Shown here: piece after piece, positions 1 to 12,002 of the stretch
Layout of the letters: each line of letters begins with the position of its first letter
Numbering within the stretch: position 1 is the stretch's first letter
Source: Cheiracanthium punctorium
Lineage: Eukaryota > Arthropoda > Arachnida > Araneae > Cheiracanthiidae
NCBI GenBank assembly: GCA_038373885.1
Contig: JAWZYV010011917.1
Coordinates: 62,001-126,000, forward strand
Direction of reading: 5' to 3'
DNA: 64,000 nucleotides
Translations under genes and position numbers: made by a program
The notes under the pieces: model-generated
What the model saw: only the letters and a program-made list of their open reading frames with translations
What the model was told of the DNA's origin: nothing
The model's database searches: none

Positions 1-1040
1 AACCTCGTCTGCATTTTACTCTGAGTTGCTAAACTCATCGAAAAAATGAAGAATTTCATATAAAGAGTCACACGAAGAAATAATATGCATAATATGTTCG
101 AACTACATAATTAGTTATATTTTAACATAAGCATTGTTGTTTAAAAAAAAAAGCCTTATTATAAGCTAAGTACCAGTGCAAAGAACGAGCACTTCAGCTG
201 CTTTATTTATTTATCTGCGTGATTTTGTGCCGTAAGATAAAACAGAAAACTAGGGAAAGAAAAATAAAGTTTTAATGCCCCCAATAGAAATATGTCGTAG
301 TTTTCTGTGCTTTTAAAATTACAGAAAGTTTAGAAAACATACTTATTAATATTCTAAGTGAATAGTATTTAGGAATCCGATGAATATTCTAGTTTTACGT
401 TTATTACTGATATTCTAACTTGTGCTCTTCATTCTATGAAATATTTCTAAGGACCATATAACAGAGAGAACTTCGATATGCCTACGATGGAATATCTATA
501 CAACTAAGAGAACATTGCACAGATTCTGTTGATACTGGAATCTTTGAAAATGGCGAAATATCATTTTAATTGCGTAGAGCATTTCCAATTTCAACAGCGA
601 AGTTGCCATTTAGATATTGTTGCAAATATGTTCATGATAAACAACTTCTGCATTCAAATCAGGAAGCCCCGCATGCTTGTAGAAAATGCTTTTACTCCTT
701 GAGAGATAGATGTGCGATAGCACATTATTCGGCGAATTAAATACTCGGAATTTACAGAGCTTAGTGAAAATAAACTTATGCGTGAAATGTTTTCTAATTT
801 GGAACTATTAATCTACATGCGATATCAATTTGAGTAGTAAATTGAAATTTGAATAACTTGTCTTTCCATTCGCTGAATATTGTTACAGATAAATGGGAAC
901 TCTCTGACTGTCAATAAGTTAAACATTTAGAAATGGTCAAATAATTTAAGGGAATGCAAAACAATGCAGCATACAGTAAGCTATATTTCAGGCCCTCCTT
1001 GTGTAAAAGGAAAATATTTCTTGTTGATTAAACAAAGAAA
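1..1040. other. AT-rich DNA, no gene seen
   Basis: No long open frame, no repeat structure and no recognisable transposon motif on either strand. Confidence 0.6.
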
Positions 1041-1061
1041 AAGCTTTGCAATTTTAAAAAT

Positions 1062-1960
1062 TCATATAATGAATGAAAAACATTGCATCGAATAAAAATT
1101 CATAACAAGATTTTGTTTTAAAAAGTCCACTCTCAATCTTGCCGCTTGAGAAGATGCATTGTAGTGATGAAGCATGAGTTCTCTGACAATAACTTCTTGA
1201 AGAATTTCTTCAAGAGACTTAGTGGTGTACCAGTTAGTTGTAACTGTCTTCTGTCCCTCCAGTTTGGTGGCTTTGACCGATCCTGTACTTCTGAAAAAAA
1301 CGGCATACATTATATTTTAAATTGCTCGCTGTCTTTTCACCATTGTTGGTTTGGAATCATCTTCAAAAATCCTTTCTTGACGTGTTCGAACGTCAGAAAA
1401 TGGTATGTCCGTTTCATTACCAGTTACGATTTTAGAAATAAGTGGTAATCACCATTCGTTAAGCAGTTTTAGGGTTTCTTTTCAGATTCTGACACGTTCC
1501 GCTTTTTGGTGTTCTGTTAAATTATGGGGGATCCAATGACAAACTAATTTTTTCATATGCAGTTCATGAATAATTTTACGTGTAGCCGCGGATCCAGTTT
1601 CTGTTGTATCATTTGGTAAGTGCAGCGATTATCATCGATTAACATTTTCCATATGGCCGATACATTTTTTAGTACTATAGCTTACAAGATTCTTCCTGTG
1701 TAATCTTCATCCAGAAGATACCTTCAACCTGTACCAAAATTCTGTGAACTACTGCAGTACAGCAGCACGATATTGAGCTTCGTTTCCAAATGCTAATTGC
1801 AGATGTTGAAGGCATTCTTGTAGATTTAACCCCACTTTAAAATCAATGAAAATCGTAGGGACGTAATGCTCTCGCGTCAACTCATTTTCCTTTCTTTCAA
1901 AATTTATTCTACAACACATAAATTGCGATTGTTGCCACAAATTATCATCTACGACTATAA
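1062..1960 (-). pseudogene. Decayed mariner transposase
   Basis: This minus-strand stretch reads, in broken frames, as a mariner transposase, which cuts and pastes its own DNA at TA sites. Near 1,940-1,800 is the N-terminal helix-turn-helix region (FIDFKVGLNLQECLQHLQLA then FGNEAQYRA). Further along come PHNLTEHQKAERVRI, then IVTGNE, then FFRSTGSVKATKLEGQKTV, then LMLHHYNASSQAARLRVDFL. In the family the first two catalytic aspartates sit in TGDE and HHDN. Here they read TGNE and HHYN, so both are replaced. The C-terminal end with the third aspartate is not visible below 1,062, and several frameshifts and stops separate the blocks. It is therefore a dead copy. I saw no clear terminal inverted repeats. 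Identification rests on conserved motif order and is fairly secure; the subfamily is not. Confidence 0.85.
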
Positions 1961-2456
1961 AATTGTTTAAATTTACATTTTTAACAAATTTTTATTTTCT
2001 ATCGCCTATCATCCGCCACTGTCTCAAAAATTTCACCCTCGTATTATGCCAAAATTAAAAAAAAATCTGTTAACCTTCCGGTAATCAAAAATCTCCATAT
2101 CGCAGTAGAAGAAAGTAAGATAAACAGCTATTTCCTTATCATAAATACCTTGACATGGAGAAGGCAATTCCGCCACAAGAGCTTCGTTGATTCAACATAA
2201 AGATCTGATAATTATGTTTGCGTTCCATTTGTGTAATAACCATGTAATTCTACAGAGTGTTGAACGGAATATTTTCTAAAGGTTAGTAGAGAAACATTTC
2301 CTTTTTTCAGCTCTTACTGTAAATTTAGGGCACTTTAATCTTGCATACATTTTCTGAAAGAAAAAGAATATTTGTGTATAGTTCTAAAGTATTGCTTTTT
2401 TACTCTGAGAAAAGGGAGTGTTACATTTTTATGCAGTATTTCAGGGCTCTTAATTT
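1961..2456. other. AT-rich DNA, no gene seen
   Basis: Nothing recognisable between the mariner remnant and the GTCAC-rich element. Confidence 0.5.
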
Positions 2457-3014
2457 CCTTAATAGCACCGTGACTTAAATGCGACGTGCAAGACAGTCAC
2501 GGGGGTCGCGAATGAGTTACAAATAAGTCACCTTGACTGTCTAATGTCCTTCTGCAGCAACGTCACAAAGTGACGTCCCCATGAAGTCACACTGTGACTT
2601 CTGCACGACATTGTGATTTCAATGCGACGTTACAGCGCCGTCACATTCACAGCACTGTGCCTTAATTGTTCCACTGATTTAAAACTGAAAAAAGCTTTTT
2701 TTTTGAGAAATTCTCAAAATTACTTAAAATTCACAAAATCAAAAAAAGTAGCAAGAAAGTAGCAATATCGCAAAGTCATAAAATTTAGTCGCATGGTGCT
2801 TTCAAAAGTAGCAAAAATTGCGAAAAGTCGCAAGATCTGGCAATATCACAAACAATCTGTCACGTTGACGTCATAAAGAAGTCACAAACTATTGTCACTG
2901 ACAAGTCACACTGTGACCCAGTTGACCTCACGTATGGTCACCAGTGTGACTGCGACCAATGTGACTCACAGGGACGTCACGGCGACCTGATTGTGACGTT
3001 CCGTGCTATTAGGG
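2457..3014. mobile_element. Candidate non-autonomous TIR element rich in GTCAC/GTGAC
   Basis: The left end CCTTAATAGCAC (2,457-2,468) and right end GTGCTATTAGGG (3,003-3,014) are imperfect inverted repeats of 12 bp. Between them roughly twenty GTCAC or GTGAC words are spread in both orientations, many paired as small palindromes such as GTCACACTGTGAC. The core (about 2,680-2,850) is AT-rich and lacks them. There is no coding capacity. A clear target-site duplication was not found, so the exact ends are uncertain. It looks like a foldback or MITE-type DNA transposon of unknown superfamily. Confidence 0.5.
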
Positions 3015-3411
3015 CTATTAGGTGTGCCGGAAAGTAATGTCTTCAATGTATTGCAAAACATTATTTTATTCGCTAAATTCTTTCTACGATTTACGTTCAA
3101 CATAATCTGTAAGTACTCAAATGGAATAACTCGGCTCCAAAAGTCAGTTCGGGTCCGAGATCAAATAATCTAGTTTCGCGGAAAAAGAATCCCGCTTTTT
3201 CCCCTTTCGAGCTGTATGTCAGATGGTCATCAGAATTCCCCATATTATCTGTTATGACCTTCAAGTCTCCGAAGGTTGTTTGCGTTATAATGTACATAGT
3301 CAACGATAATGAAGTTCTTTCACAAAGATTTTTGTAGATAAAATAACTGCGAGTGGTCGAAGCGTTGCAAAATAAATGCATGAATATATTCAGTTCTACG
3401 CTATGTACTCT

Positions 3412-3570
3412 ACACGTACCTTTACACATTCCTGTGAATACATCTCTCGACACATGCTCAGGACAAAATACACAGTGACCAATTGGTACAGTCGATCTGA
3501 AGAAATGGACTTTGTTTGAATTTTGCTGTATTTTCAGTAATATCAGGATATATTTTCAGCAATATCAGTC
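3412..3570 (+). repeat. Left copy of a direct repeat flanking the Tc1-like remnant
   Basis: About 160 bp matching 5,681-5,862 in the same orientation. Shared landmarks in order are a TACACAT(T/C)CCTGT-like start, CATCTCTCG, GCTCAGGACAAAA, GTGACCAATTG, TACAGTCGATCT and TATTTTCAGTAATAT. The copies have drifted by point changes and by about 20 extra bases in the right copy. Confidence 0.6.
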
Positions 3571-3708
3571 AGCACACGTAAAAGCGTTCAGCTTAAAGTT
3601 CAACAATTTTCAATAAAGTTCATTCATTAGAAACGAGAGTAATTCAGCTGTTTTGTGCACGTCATAAAAAATAAATAGCATATAAGGGCGAGCAATTTCC
3701 GATCGTTA

Positions 3709-5483
3709 TGAGTGGTAAGTGGAAGTATGACAAGGAGGCAAGCTACTTGATCTTGCAAGGAGCAAGCATGTCATACAACAGCACCAAAATGGCATTTCGC
3801 AACGCAAATTGGCCGAATGTTCCAGATGGCACTATCTACAGTGTGTACTATTCTGAAATGATTCACTACTACTGGAAATAGCTACCCACGGAAGGCTTCC
3901 CGTCGGCGTTGACGTTGACTGATCTCGACATGTGCCTATTTTGTCAATACCATATTCGTAAAAGCATTCTCGTGACAGTCGCAGACCTTGCCACATGGGC
4001 AAGACAGAGTTTTGGAAAGATCATTTCTCACGCCCTCAAATGAACGTCGCCGTATTGTAAAGACCAAACGTCAACTGGATTCCATCTCAGCGGAAAAAAG
4101 TATTGAGGACTAATGACTCTATTTTTCAGATTTCGTATCGAAAGTTTGGGCGAAAGTTTACTAGAAAGAAGGATGAAGAAATAGATCCTTCCTCTTACAA
4201 GCGCATGGTTCTCGAGGAAAACTCTTGCGGCTGCTTGTCAGCGAATGAGTTTGGCAGTTAGCATTTTTGTATGGTCACGATAAAGGCTCAATACTATATG
4301 CACCTTCTTAAAGTGAATCTATGCTAGGGAATGCAATCCCGCACTGCTTTTCGTCTTACGGGATTTCGGGATTCAGATTTATTGATCCCGCAATCCCGCG
4401 GGATTGACATTTCATTTAGCTAGGGCTTCATTTCAACAGAGAAAAGTTAAAAAAAGTAAGATTTTAAGAACTATGAAGCTAACTTTAATAATAATAATTA
4501 ATCTTGATTCACTATTACTGGAAATAGCTCACATTTTCTCATGAGATAATTTATACAATAACTTGTATAATCATGATTTTCACACTGATATACTAAGTTA
4601 TGTCTTAATATATTAGTATTAGTTATGTTAGTTGTTAAAAATCAGGAATTTACAGAAAAATACTATTTATAAATACATTCCATACTTACGTTATTTTCTT
4701 AGCTGCTGGAAAAAGAACGTATAAAATCGAACAAATCCAATGAATCATTTCCTAGCCTAGATTTAACTTTAGTAAAATAATTAAAAGTGTGAATTAAAAA
4801 CAATTAAAAACTAAAATGAAAACTTTTATCATTAATTCTTCACTGTTCGCTAAGAGATAAAGTAGTATGAAATATTTCAGTTTAATTGGGACGGGGAAGT
4901 TTGCGAAAAATTTAGATTACAATGTTTAGATTTAGATGTTTGATCCAGACTCTTATTAGAAGATAATTTAAAAAAAATAAAACTTTAAATTAAAATTATT
5001 AATTATTGATTCGTTTATTGTTAGATAAGAGACATGATTATTCAAAAATTTTCAGTCTATGGATTGGGAAAGCGGCGTGAAATTTCAATAAAAAATAATT
5101 TATTTCTTAGTATCAGTCCCGCAAATATTTGTGCGGGATCCCGCAGGATCCCATTCCCGCGGTATCGAGATTGCATTCCCTAATCTATGCCCATCAGTGC
5201 AGCGATTGCTTTGCAAAAACAATTCTCTTTTCCACCCACATAACGCAAGGTCTCAAAGGACTAACTAAAAAATTTGTAAATAATAATAATATGGCTACGT
5301 ATGGAACGTGTTCTTGAGTTAGAGTGGCGAACAGCAATATCGTATCTCGCTCCTATAGAGAGTATTTGGATAGAGATCCGGTCTTCCTGCAATATTCAAA
5401 AGCTAAAAGGTTATTTATCGCAGGAATGGGTAAAAATTCCAACAGGCGCATTTAGCCGTTTAGTTGCGTTTATCCGCACTTAA
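3709..5483 (+). pseudogene. Decayed Tc1-like transposase, split by a hAT MITE
   Basis: Plus-strand frames read as pieces of a Tc1/mariner-class transposase. At 3,709 a start region reads MSGKWKYDKEASYLIL. Around 4,110-4,250 is a segment like the first catalytic region (DSIFQISYRKFGRKF, then GCLSANEFGS, which matches the family's WGCFSANG-type motif). Around 5,340-5,470 is a C-terminal block (LAPIESIWIEIRSS, then LSQEWVKIPTGAFSRLV), equivalent to the NPIENLW region that carries the last acidic catalytic residue. A 858-bp MITE interrupts the gene at 4,325. Many stops and frameshifts show it is dead. It is flanked by direct repeats at 3,412 and 5,681, which is unusual for this class. The class is well supported by motif order; the family is not identified. 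Confidence 0.7.
4325..5182. mobile_element. hAT-type MITE with perfect TIRs and 8-bp duplication
   Basis: The ends are TAGGGAATGCAATC (4,325-4,338) and GATTGCATTCCCTA (5,169-5,182), a perfect 14-bp inverted repeat. The same 8 bases, ATCTATGC, flank both sides (4,317-4,324 and 5,183-5,190). An 8-bp duplication with a TAGGG-type end is typical of the hAT superfamily. Just inside the ends are palindromic runs of CCCGC/GCGGG and GGGATCCCG. The interior is AT-rich without coding capacity, so it must be mobilised by a transposase encoded elsewhere. It sits inside the Tc1-like pseudogene and is younger than it. Confidence 0.9.
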
Positions 5484-5680
5484 AAATGACGTTAACCTTT
5501 AGTAATAGAACAGAACGAGCATTTTCGATTTTAGTTGGACAAAGCGGCAGACTTGCATCGTTTATTATAACTACTTGTTAACTAAATGTTGTTACATTGC
5601 CTTGAACCTATTAAATGCATTTCACACTTTCTGCATTTCAAAGTATTTCCTATGTGAACGAACTTCCATGACGGTTACGA

Positions 5681-5862
5681 TGTACCTCTACACATCCCTG
5701 TAATACATCTCTCGTTACATATGCTCAGGACAAAAAACACTGTGACCAATTGATACAGTCGATCTAAAGGACGGGCGCATCTAGAAAATTGGACTTGGTT
5801 TGATTTTGCGCCGTATTTTCAGTAATATTCGTATCACAGAATCATGAATCAATATTTTCAGA
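5681..5862 (+). repeat. Right copy of the direct repeat flanking the Tc1-like remnant
   Basis: Direct-orientation partner of 3,412-3,570, with an extra segment GGACGGGCGCATCT around 5,768-5,782. It lies about 200 bp beyond the transposase C-terminus. Confidence 0.6.
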
Positions 5863-5954
5863 GACTTGTTCCTACTCTATTTCATCTCGTTTAACGTTTA
5901 TTTTGTTACGTGCGTAATTTAATTTTTTTAAATGTTTAGTACGTAAGAATAATA

Positions 5955-6440
5955 TACAGGGTGGGCGAAAAGTCCTTGACACATTTTAGAAAATAATATA
6001 TAAAATAGAAATTACCATAAAGGAGTTCAGTTTGCGGTCACTTCTTTATTAGGATGTTCAGTTTTTTTATCAACAGAAAATTTCGAACTGATGCCGAAAG
6101 AGGGCGCCACAGAATCAAAAATCCATAGAATGACATTGTATATGAAAAACTTTTTAATAGTTACCCTTACAGAACGAGTTTCTTGTTACCAAATTTCGGT
6201 ATGGGCACCTTTCGTAGCTCGTGTCACATCTAGGCGATACTCGATCTCATTCCACGTGCTTGTCAACATGGATTGTGGAATATTCTCTATGACTTCGATG
6301 ATCCGTATTTTGAGCTGTGTAATGTCGGTCATTTTCAAAGCGAAGGCTTGTTCTTGACATATCCCCAGAAGAAAAAATCAAGCGGAGTTAAATCTAGAGA
6401 CCTAGGTCTGGACCTAAGATCTGGAGACCTAAGCTTTGCT
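5955..6440 (-). pseudogene. 3' end of a mariner-type element (transposase C-terminus plus one TIR)
   Basis: Reading leftwards from 6,440, the minus strand gives SLDLTPLDFFFWGYVKN, the third catalytic aspartate region of mariner-type transposases. After a frame disturbance near 6,340 it reads IEVIENIPQSMLTSTWNEIE and then YRLDVTRATKGAHTEIW with a natural stop near 6,190. Such GAHTE-type ends are a familiar C-terminus for this group. About 230 bp further, at 5,955, is TACAGGGTGGGCGAAAAGTC, a typical terminal inverted repeat with its TA. No left half of the transposase and no matching repeat on the other side are present, so this is a truncated 3' remnant. A short tandem-like run of GACCTA(G/A)G words at 6,396-6,435 marks the break. 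Confidence 0.8.
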
Positions 6441-9400
6441 TGATTTATACTAAAAAGATTTTTTTGTAGTTTCTCTTAGAATCATCCTTTTAATTTTTAT
6501 TTCTTTAAAATTATCGCCAAGGGAACGGTTCTCATTTATTGCAAATTAATGGTAACAAGTGGAGTGAAAAATAAATATGAAGGAGTCTTGGAAAAACACA
6601 TCTTGGGAAAACACAAACTTAATGAAACATGTTATTAAGATTAATAAAACTATTTCCAAAAGAAATCAAATATATTAAAACTATTTATGTTTGAATAGTT
6701 ATTGATTTGTTTACTTAATAAGGAGCACGTTATATCGTTGGGGATACCAATACTTTTCTTTTCATCAAGTAAAGAGAAGAGCTTGAAATTATACAAAGAG
6801 CGAGGTTTCTTCTCTCCTCTTCTTAAACTAAATTTCTGACTATTATATTTATTTTGAAGAATTTTACTGAATACTTAACGATAATGCATTTCATCTATAG
6901 CCTTTACCGATCCTAAACTTCCACAAGAGTGCTTTGAGGGAGGGAGGGCTAGTGCACTTTTCGGGGAGACTCGTTTCAGGATTTCAAACACAGTACCAAA
7001 GTAATACAAAAGGTTTCAGTATATTTTAGACATGTTCAGTATGCCAATAGCTGAGGGAAAAGGGAAGGCTTGACTCCCTCTTGCTCCCTCCCTGTATGGA
7101 GTCTCATGATACTTATGTTTAAGTTCTGGTGTATGGCTATTTTACCATCACCCGAAAAGAAATCCTGGCTACGGTCCTGAATAAAGAAGATTTTTATGTA
7201 TCTACACTGGAAATAAACATACCCAAAACGGGACGAAATTATCTGTTTGAAAAATAAATCATTTGTTTTATATATTTGAAATAAGAGTACTCAATTTTAT
7301 CGGAAAAACTCAGCATGTCTTCTGACAAGTTGACATTTTATTTTAAGAAAACTAAACAGGAAATTCAGCAGTCAGTGCTAAAGAAGCAAAACATATTTAT
7401 TGGTACAACGAAATTCGATCTCAGTTCAATTTTCAGTATTCTCTAAGTAAAATATTTTTTTTCAGCGGCATTAAAAAGTTTGTTTTGCATTTAGTAAGCC
7501 TTTTTTCTATAGCTCATTATTCCATAATAACTATAAAAATTCACTTAAAAGATGTATATTTAAATGTTAATTATCTTTAATACAACAACTTTAGGAGTTA
7601 CTTTGAAACAGCAATATATGGAAATTTATTACTATTGGCATTATTATTTAAAAAATGGTAGATATTTTGGATTTCGGCTCTAGAAAGAAGAATTTATTTA
7701 TTCCTAAATATATACTGAAAAATAAAATCATGCATTTATTCGGACCGTGAACTCTGAAATTATTCATTAATATTGTTTTGTAAGGTTTGAATTTTAGCTC
7801 CAGAAACTGTCTTCTCATCGAAATAAAATTCATTTTATCCTATTACTAAACAAAACAGCTATCACGAAAGAATCAAGCAAAAGCTATTTTGTAGTATTTT
7901 CGAACAAGGCTGAAAAGTCTTTTTCGGTCTGTCTGTATGTCCGTCCGGGCTCTAACTGTGTAAATATGCATCGATAGCTACAAAGTTTGCATATTTCATT
8001 TCTGCGTACTTTAACATGTACCTATTGAACTTGCATGTAGCCTTTATGGAGTATTCCGTGGAATTTTAATACATTCTAAATAATGGTAGTTTAAAGGAAT
8101 TCATCCATTTTAGGCACAATACAATAAATATTTAGTCTTTTTAAAAGATTAATTCTCAATTAAAAGAGGGGAATAACATTTATAGGTCTTTTAAGGGTCG
8201 CACAAAATTACATTCTCAAGTATCGAGGTTTACTGAAATGTTATGACATCTGCCTATAGATGTCTCTCATAGAAAGTGAATGTAATTTTTTATTTTAGTA
8301 ATAAACATAAAACAATATATTGACTTATTAAATATATTTAAATTGAACTTTAATGCAAGGAACTTTCTCGGAACGTTTAGTAAATTTAAATAAAACACAA
8401 AATACAAATTTCTATCGTAAATTTCTCTGGTAACAAAATGTTCTTTTTTCCACATTCGAGGCATTGCTTTATAAAAGAATCTCCCGAATTTAACAGTAGT
8501 ACATCGGTATTACTGGTCTCCATATATCCATATATCATCAAGTTTGTCGGAAAAAGACTGCCTTAAAAGCTTGTTCGATGTATTTGGCATGAGTTTTCCT
8601 TGCTCTTTGCTATTGCTAAAATATCATTTCATTTGAAATTGATAATAGCAGTTCTGATCATACATTTTTCTTTCGCACATTCAGTTCATTTTGTAGGAAA
8701 ACTCAATTGTAAAATTCTTTATTTTCTGCAAGACAGTTACTGCTAATGAGCAAATCAAGCTATTTCTTCCATGCAAATTAAATGCAAATTTAAACTAGAA
8801 AAATATGTAGTAAAAATAATAATTTGTTTTCCGTAAAAAAATTATTAGAAAATTATTATTATTAGAAAATCAAGAAATTATTTCCATATAAAATACTTAT
8901 ATATTTATAACAGAAAAACATGTTTAAAAGTATACTTTTTTCCATAGACAGTTAATCTAAATCAGAATCAAACACTTATTTGCGTATTTATAATAGGAAA
9001 GTATGTTTAAAAATAATTGCTTATTTTTGGCAAGACAACTTATAGTATCGAGCAATAACTTCAACATAAATTACTTCCATATTTATTGTAAAATAATATG
9101 TATAAATATGGCAGATTTTTTTCACAGAAAATCAAGCATTTCCTTACATATTTATTAGAGATTCCTTACATATTTATTAGAGAACGAAATCGCTTGGAAT
9201 ACAAACTTTCTCGTTTCGACTTCATTAACCTTTTAATTAGAAACATACTTGTAACTATTAGCAACAACTATCACTGAAGGATGCAAATCTTGACTATGGC
9301 AGACAATGGAGCACACCGAACATTTTAGCTCAGTAACAGAGAGCCATATAATGCATTATATTCTGATTGTGTGTTCGGAATTATCCGTTTCTCAATATCC

Positions 9401-9779
9401 TCTAGTATATGTGTTTCAGATATTGAATAAAGTGATTGCTTAAGATCATTAGGAATTGTATTTAATTTATATTTAACGACGTGCATACATGCAAGGTTTT
9501 GTTGATTGGGAACTTGAATACAAACTAAAAATTATTTTAATTAGATAGCTATTTATTTTAAATTTTCCATCTAAGTTAGAAATGTTTAACTTTGTCATGT
9601 TGTACTAAGATATGGCCCTTAATCATGCCTTAGAATGACACAAGCAGCACAGAGAAATGCTGCAGAAGAGAAAACATTAAAGTTCGCATTAAATATATAT
9701 TAAGCTTTGTGAAAATCGCTATAAAGTAATGGGTACAAAGTTTTGACTTGTTAGGGAATTTAAGGGTCCATATTCTCAA
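6441..9779. other. AT-rich DNA, no gene seen
   Basis: More than 3 kb with only short, AT-driven open frames. One short tandem duplication (9,140-9,183) is the only structure I noticed. Confidence 0.6.
9140..9183 (+). repeat. Two tandem copies of a 22-bp unit
   Basis: The unit TTCCTTACATATTTATTAGA plus GA occurs twice in a row without change, which suggests a recent local slippage or duplication. Confidence 0.85.
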
Positions 9780-10012
9780 ATAAGCTACCCCATATTGCAA
9801 TATAAATCGCGTACTGTTCTCCGTGACTGTGTACTCGGGTTCAACTACCGATTTGTATTTGACTTTTCATTCGTCTGTCCCTTCATAAGGGGACGGACGC
9901 GCCCCCTTAGCCGTTGGCCGCTGACTGGTTGCCTCCATAATCAAAGAGTCAACACTTCGGTTTTTGTCTTGGCGGATGAATACACAGAGAGGTTTGGCTT
10001 CAAAAAAATCTC
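9780..10012 (+). mobile_element. SINE copy (tRNA-derived family), plus strand
   Basis: The body holds TTGCCTCCATAATCAAA (9,929-9,945), then AACACTTCGG (9,951-9,960), then GGCGGATGAATACAC, followed by CAAAAAAATC near 10,001. The same order of words occurs in the SINE at 12,003-12,200 and the one at 52,905-53,015. A GGGTTCAACTA box at 9,837 looks like an RNA polymerase III B box and stands about 90 bp upstream of the body. The 5' boundary is uncertain. An open frame through this region is accidental. Confidence 0.55.
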
Positions 10013-10776
10013 TCAGTATGTCTTTACATCGCAAATATGACGTAATAATAATAATGGGTTTGTCTAACTTGCCAGCTGCAACTAAAAGTTTTTAAAAGTT
10101 AATATTTTAAATTTTGAGATTCCTCATTATAAGGAATAATATCCTATTATAGCCTTAAATAACGTTAAAGTTGCTCGAAATAAATAACTTTGTAAGTGAA
10201 ATACAGCATTGTTCTAACAAGACAAGATTGACATGATTTTGTTGAATCATCTCCAATTTTCACTGCGATCTATGCACCTATATCTTTTGGTAAATAAAAT
10301 GCTTTTATGATAAATTATTTTTCACCTTTATCTTTGAAAGTAGTATTTAGTGCTGATCGTCGCTTAACTATATTTGAATTTATACAAATTTATTTCTCAT
10401 AGAATTAATAGTACCAGAACGAGGGTGCGTGTAGCAAAGTTTTTCATGGCAAGGTTCCATTTAACCCTTTAACCCTTTGCCTTAATCATTAAACTAATTC
10501 TCGCCAGATTTAAACAATACATCGCCAAATTTGGCATAAAATTATTGTTGTGTTGGAAAGTGTTTTATAATTGATGGGTTTGACGCGATTTTTTTTCTTG
10601 ATTTCCTTAAATAAGAGTTTCTCATTTGATGTTGCCTCTAATTTGATGCTGCAAATGTATGACTCAGAAAGTCTCGTGGTCTGCATGCGGACTTTGGGCA
10701 TTCATAGTTTTAAATTTAATCACAAAACTCTTTAGAAATTTCATTGAACTTATTTTGTAAATTAAATTTAATAAAG
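10013..10776. other. AT-rich DNA, no gene seen
   Basis: No recognisable feature. Confidence 0.5.
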
Positions 10777-11019
10777 AAAATATTAAATGACTTATTTATC
10801 CGAATATATTGAACGATTGAGCCAGACTCGAGTAGTCGGTCTTTTGAACTTACCGCTAAAAGTTCTGAAATATATTTTCCTCCCTTACTAATATTCTAGG
10901 AAACTATTGTGGTGATTCATTTGACAGATTCTGATCGTTTGAGTCAGTTCAAAAGATCGATGAATCGAGTCTAACTCAATCGTTCAATCTATTCGGATAA
11001 ATGAGTCATTTAATCTTTT
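10777..11019. mobile_element. Palindromic MITE, about 243 bp
   Basis: The left arm starts ATTAAATGACTTATTTATCC (10,782) and the right arm ends with its near-complement GGATAAATGAGTCATTTAAT (11,014). The arms run about 70 bp, to TTTTGAACT on the left and AGTTCAAAA on the right, and include GAACGATTGAG(C/T) and its complement. The loop is about 95 bp. There is no coding capacity. Such foldback units are usually non-autonomous DNA transposons; the superfamily is not clear because no unambiguous target duplication is visible. Confidence 0.65.
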
Positions 11020-12002
11020 CTCCAACACGCGCACAGACCTTATGCACACGTGTGTGCTATAAAGCAGCAAAATCTCAGGCTGGCTTGCTAGAATTTCTAA
11101 TCCTGCTGTTGTCATTGTTACGCTGTCACAAGGAAGCGCTCATTTTATGCAGAATGTTAATTATGAATTAAATGTTTTAGTTTGTTCAAGTTTTAACTAG
11201 TGCTGCTTTTTAAACGTTGATGTAATTTTTACTATGTCTAGAATTGTTATGTTTAAGAAGTTTACCATAAAGTTACTTAAATGTTTATTGTGCTGTGATA
11301 AGTTAATACAAGCCACACAGCCACACTATGACTGTTTAACAAAATGCTATCAAGTCATTGACTTAATGAGGATTTCAAGACAGACATGTAGTCTTTCAAC
11401 ACCATGCCTTTCTTTCTACTCCCGTGCTTACAATTACTTGTTTGACGTTTTGGTCTTTCCCTTCAATCAATAACCGTTTCCCGTCGAGAGCCACCTCAGT
11501 AAGATAGTCTAGGAAATAAATAAATCTATTCTTTCATTTAGATTCTTTTACCGAGACCGGAGCCAAGGAAGTTCTCATTCTGTTATGTATAGTGAGCAAT
11601 TCTGAGATCTCATTTAAGGAGTTATACAAAAGCTGGTCACAAAAATCAATATGATTGAAGTTTCCAGATCCTTTTATTAGATCATGATTTTTGGAACACA
11701 TTAATAATTTATTAATATTATATAACAATAGACGGATGCACACATTAATAACTTATTAATATTATACAATAGTAGAAGGAAGTAAAACAATACATACCAA
11801 GAGCAAATATTCGTCTTCATTTCCACTCAGCCAAATCCATATTATAAAAGAAAATTAACTAGTTTAGAATAGTTTTGACAGATCTGGCTGTGCGGCATTA
11901 TTACATAGGTTATCAATCAATTACAAAATAAAATATTATTTAATAGCTATAAAAATTGCATTTTTCAAAAACAAAAAGGATTTTTATGAATTAACTTTAT
12001 TA
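11020..12002. other. AT-rich DNA, no gene seen
   Basis: No supported gene. A short local repeat CACATTAATAA(T/C)TTATTAATATTATA occurs twice near 11,697 and 11,742. Confidence 0.5.

Noticed and set aside
4325..5182. GCGGGATCCCGC palindromes as a bacterial-type terminator or origin
   Set aside because: They are subterminal repeats of a hAT MITE with a clear target duplication.
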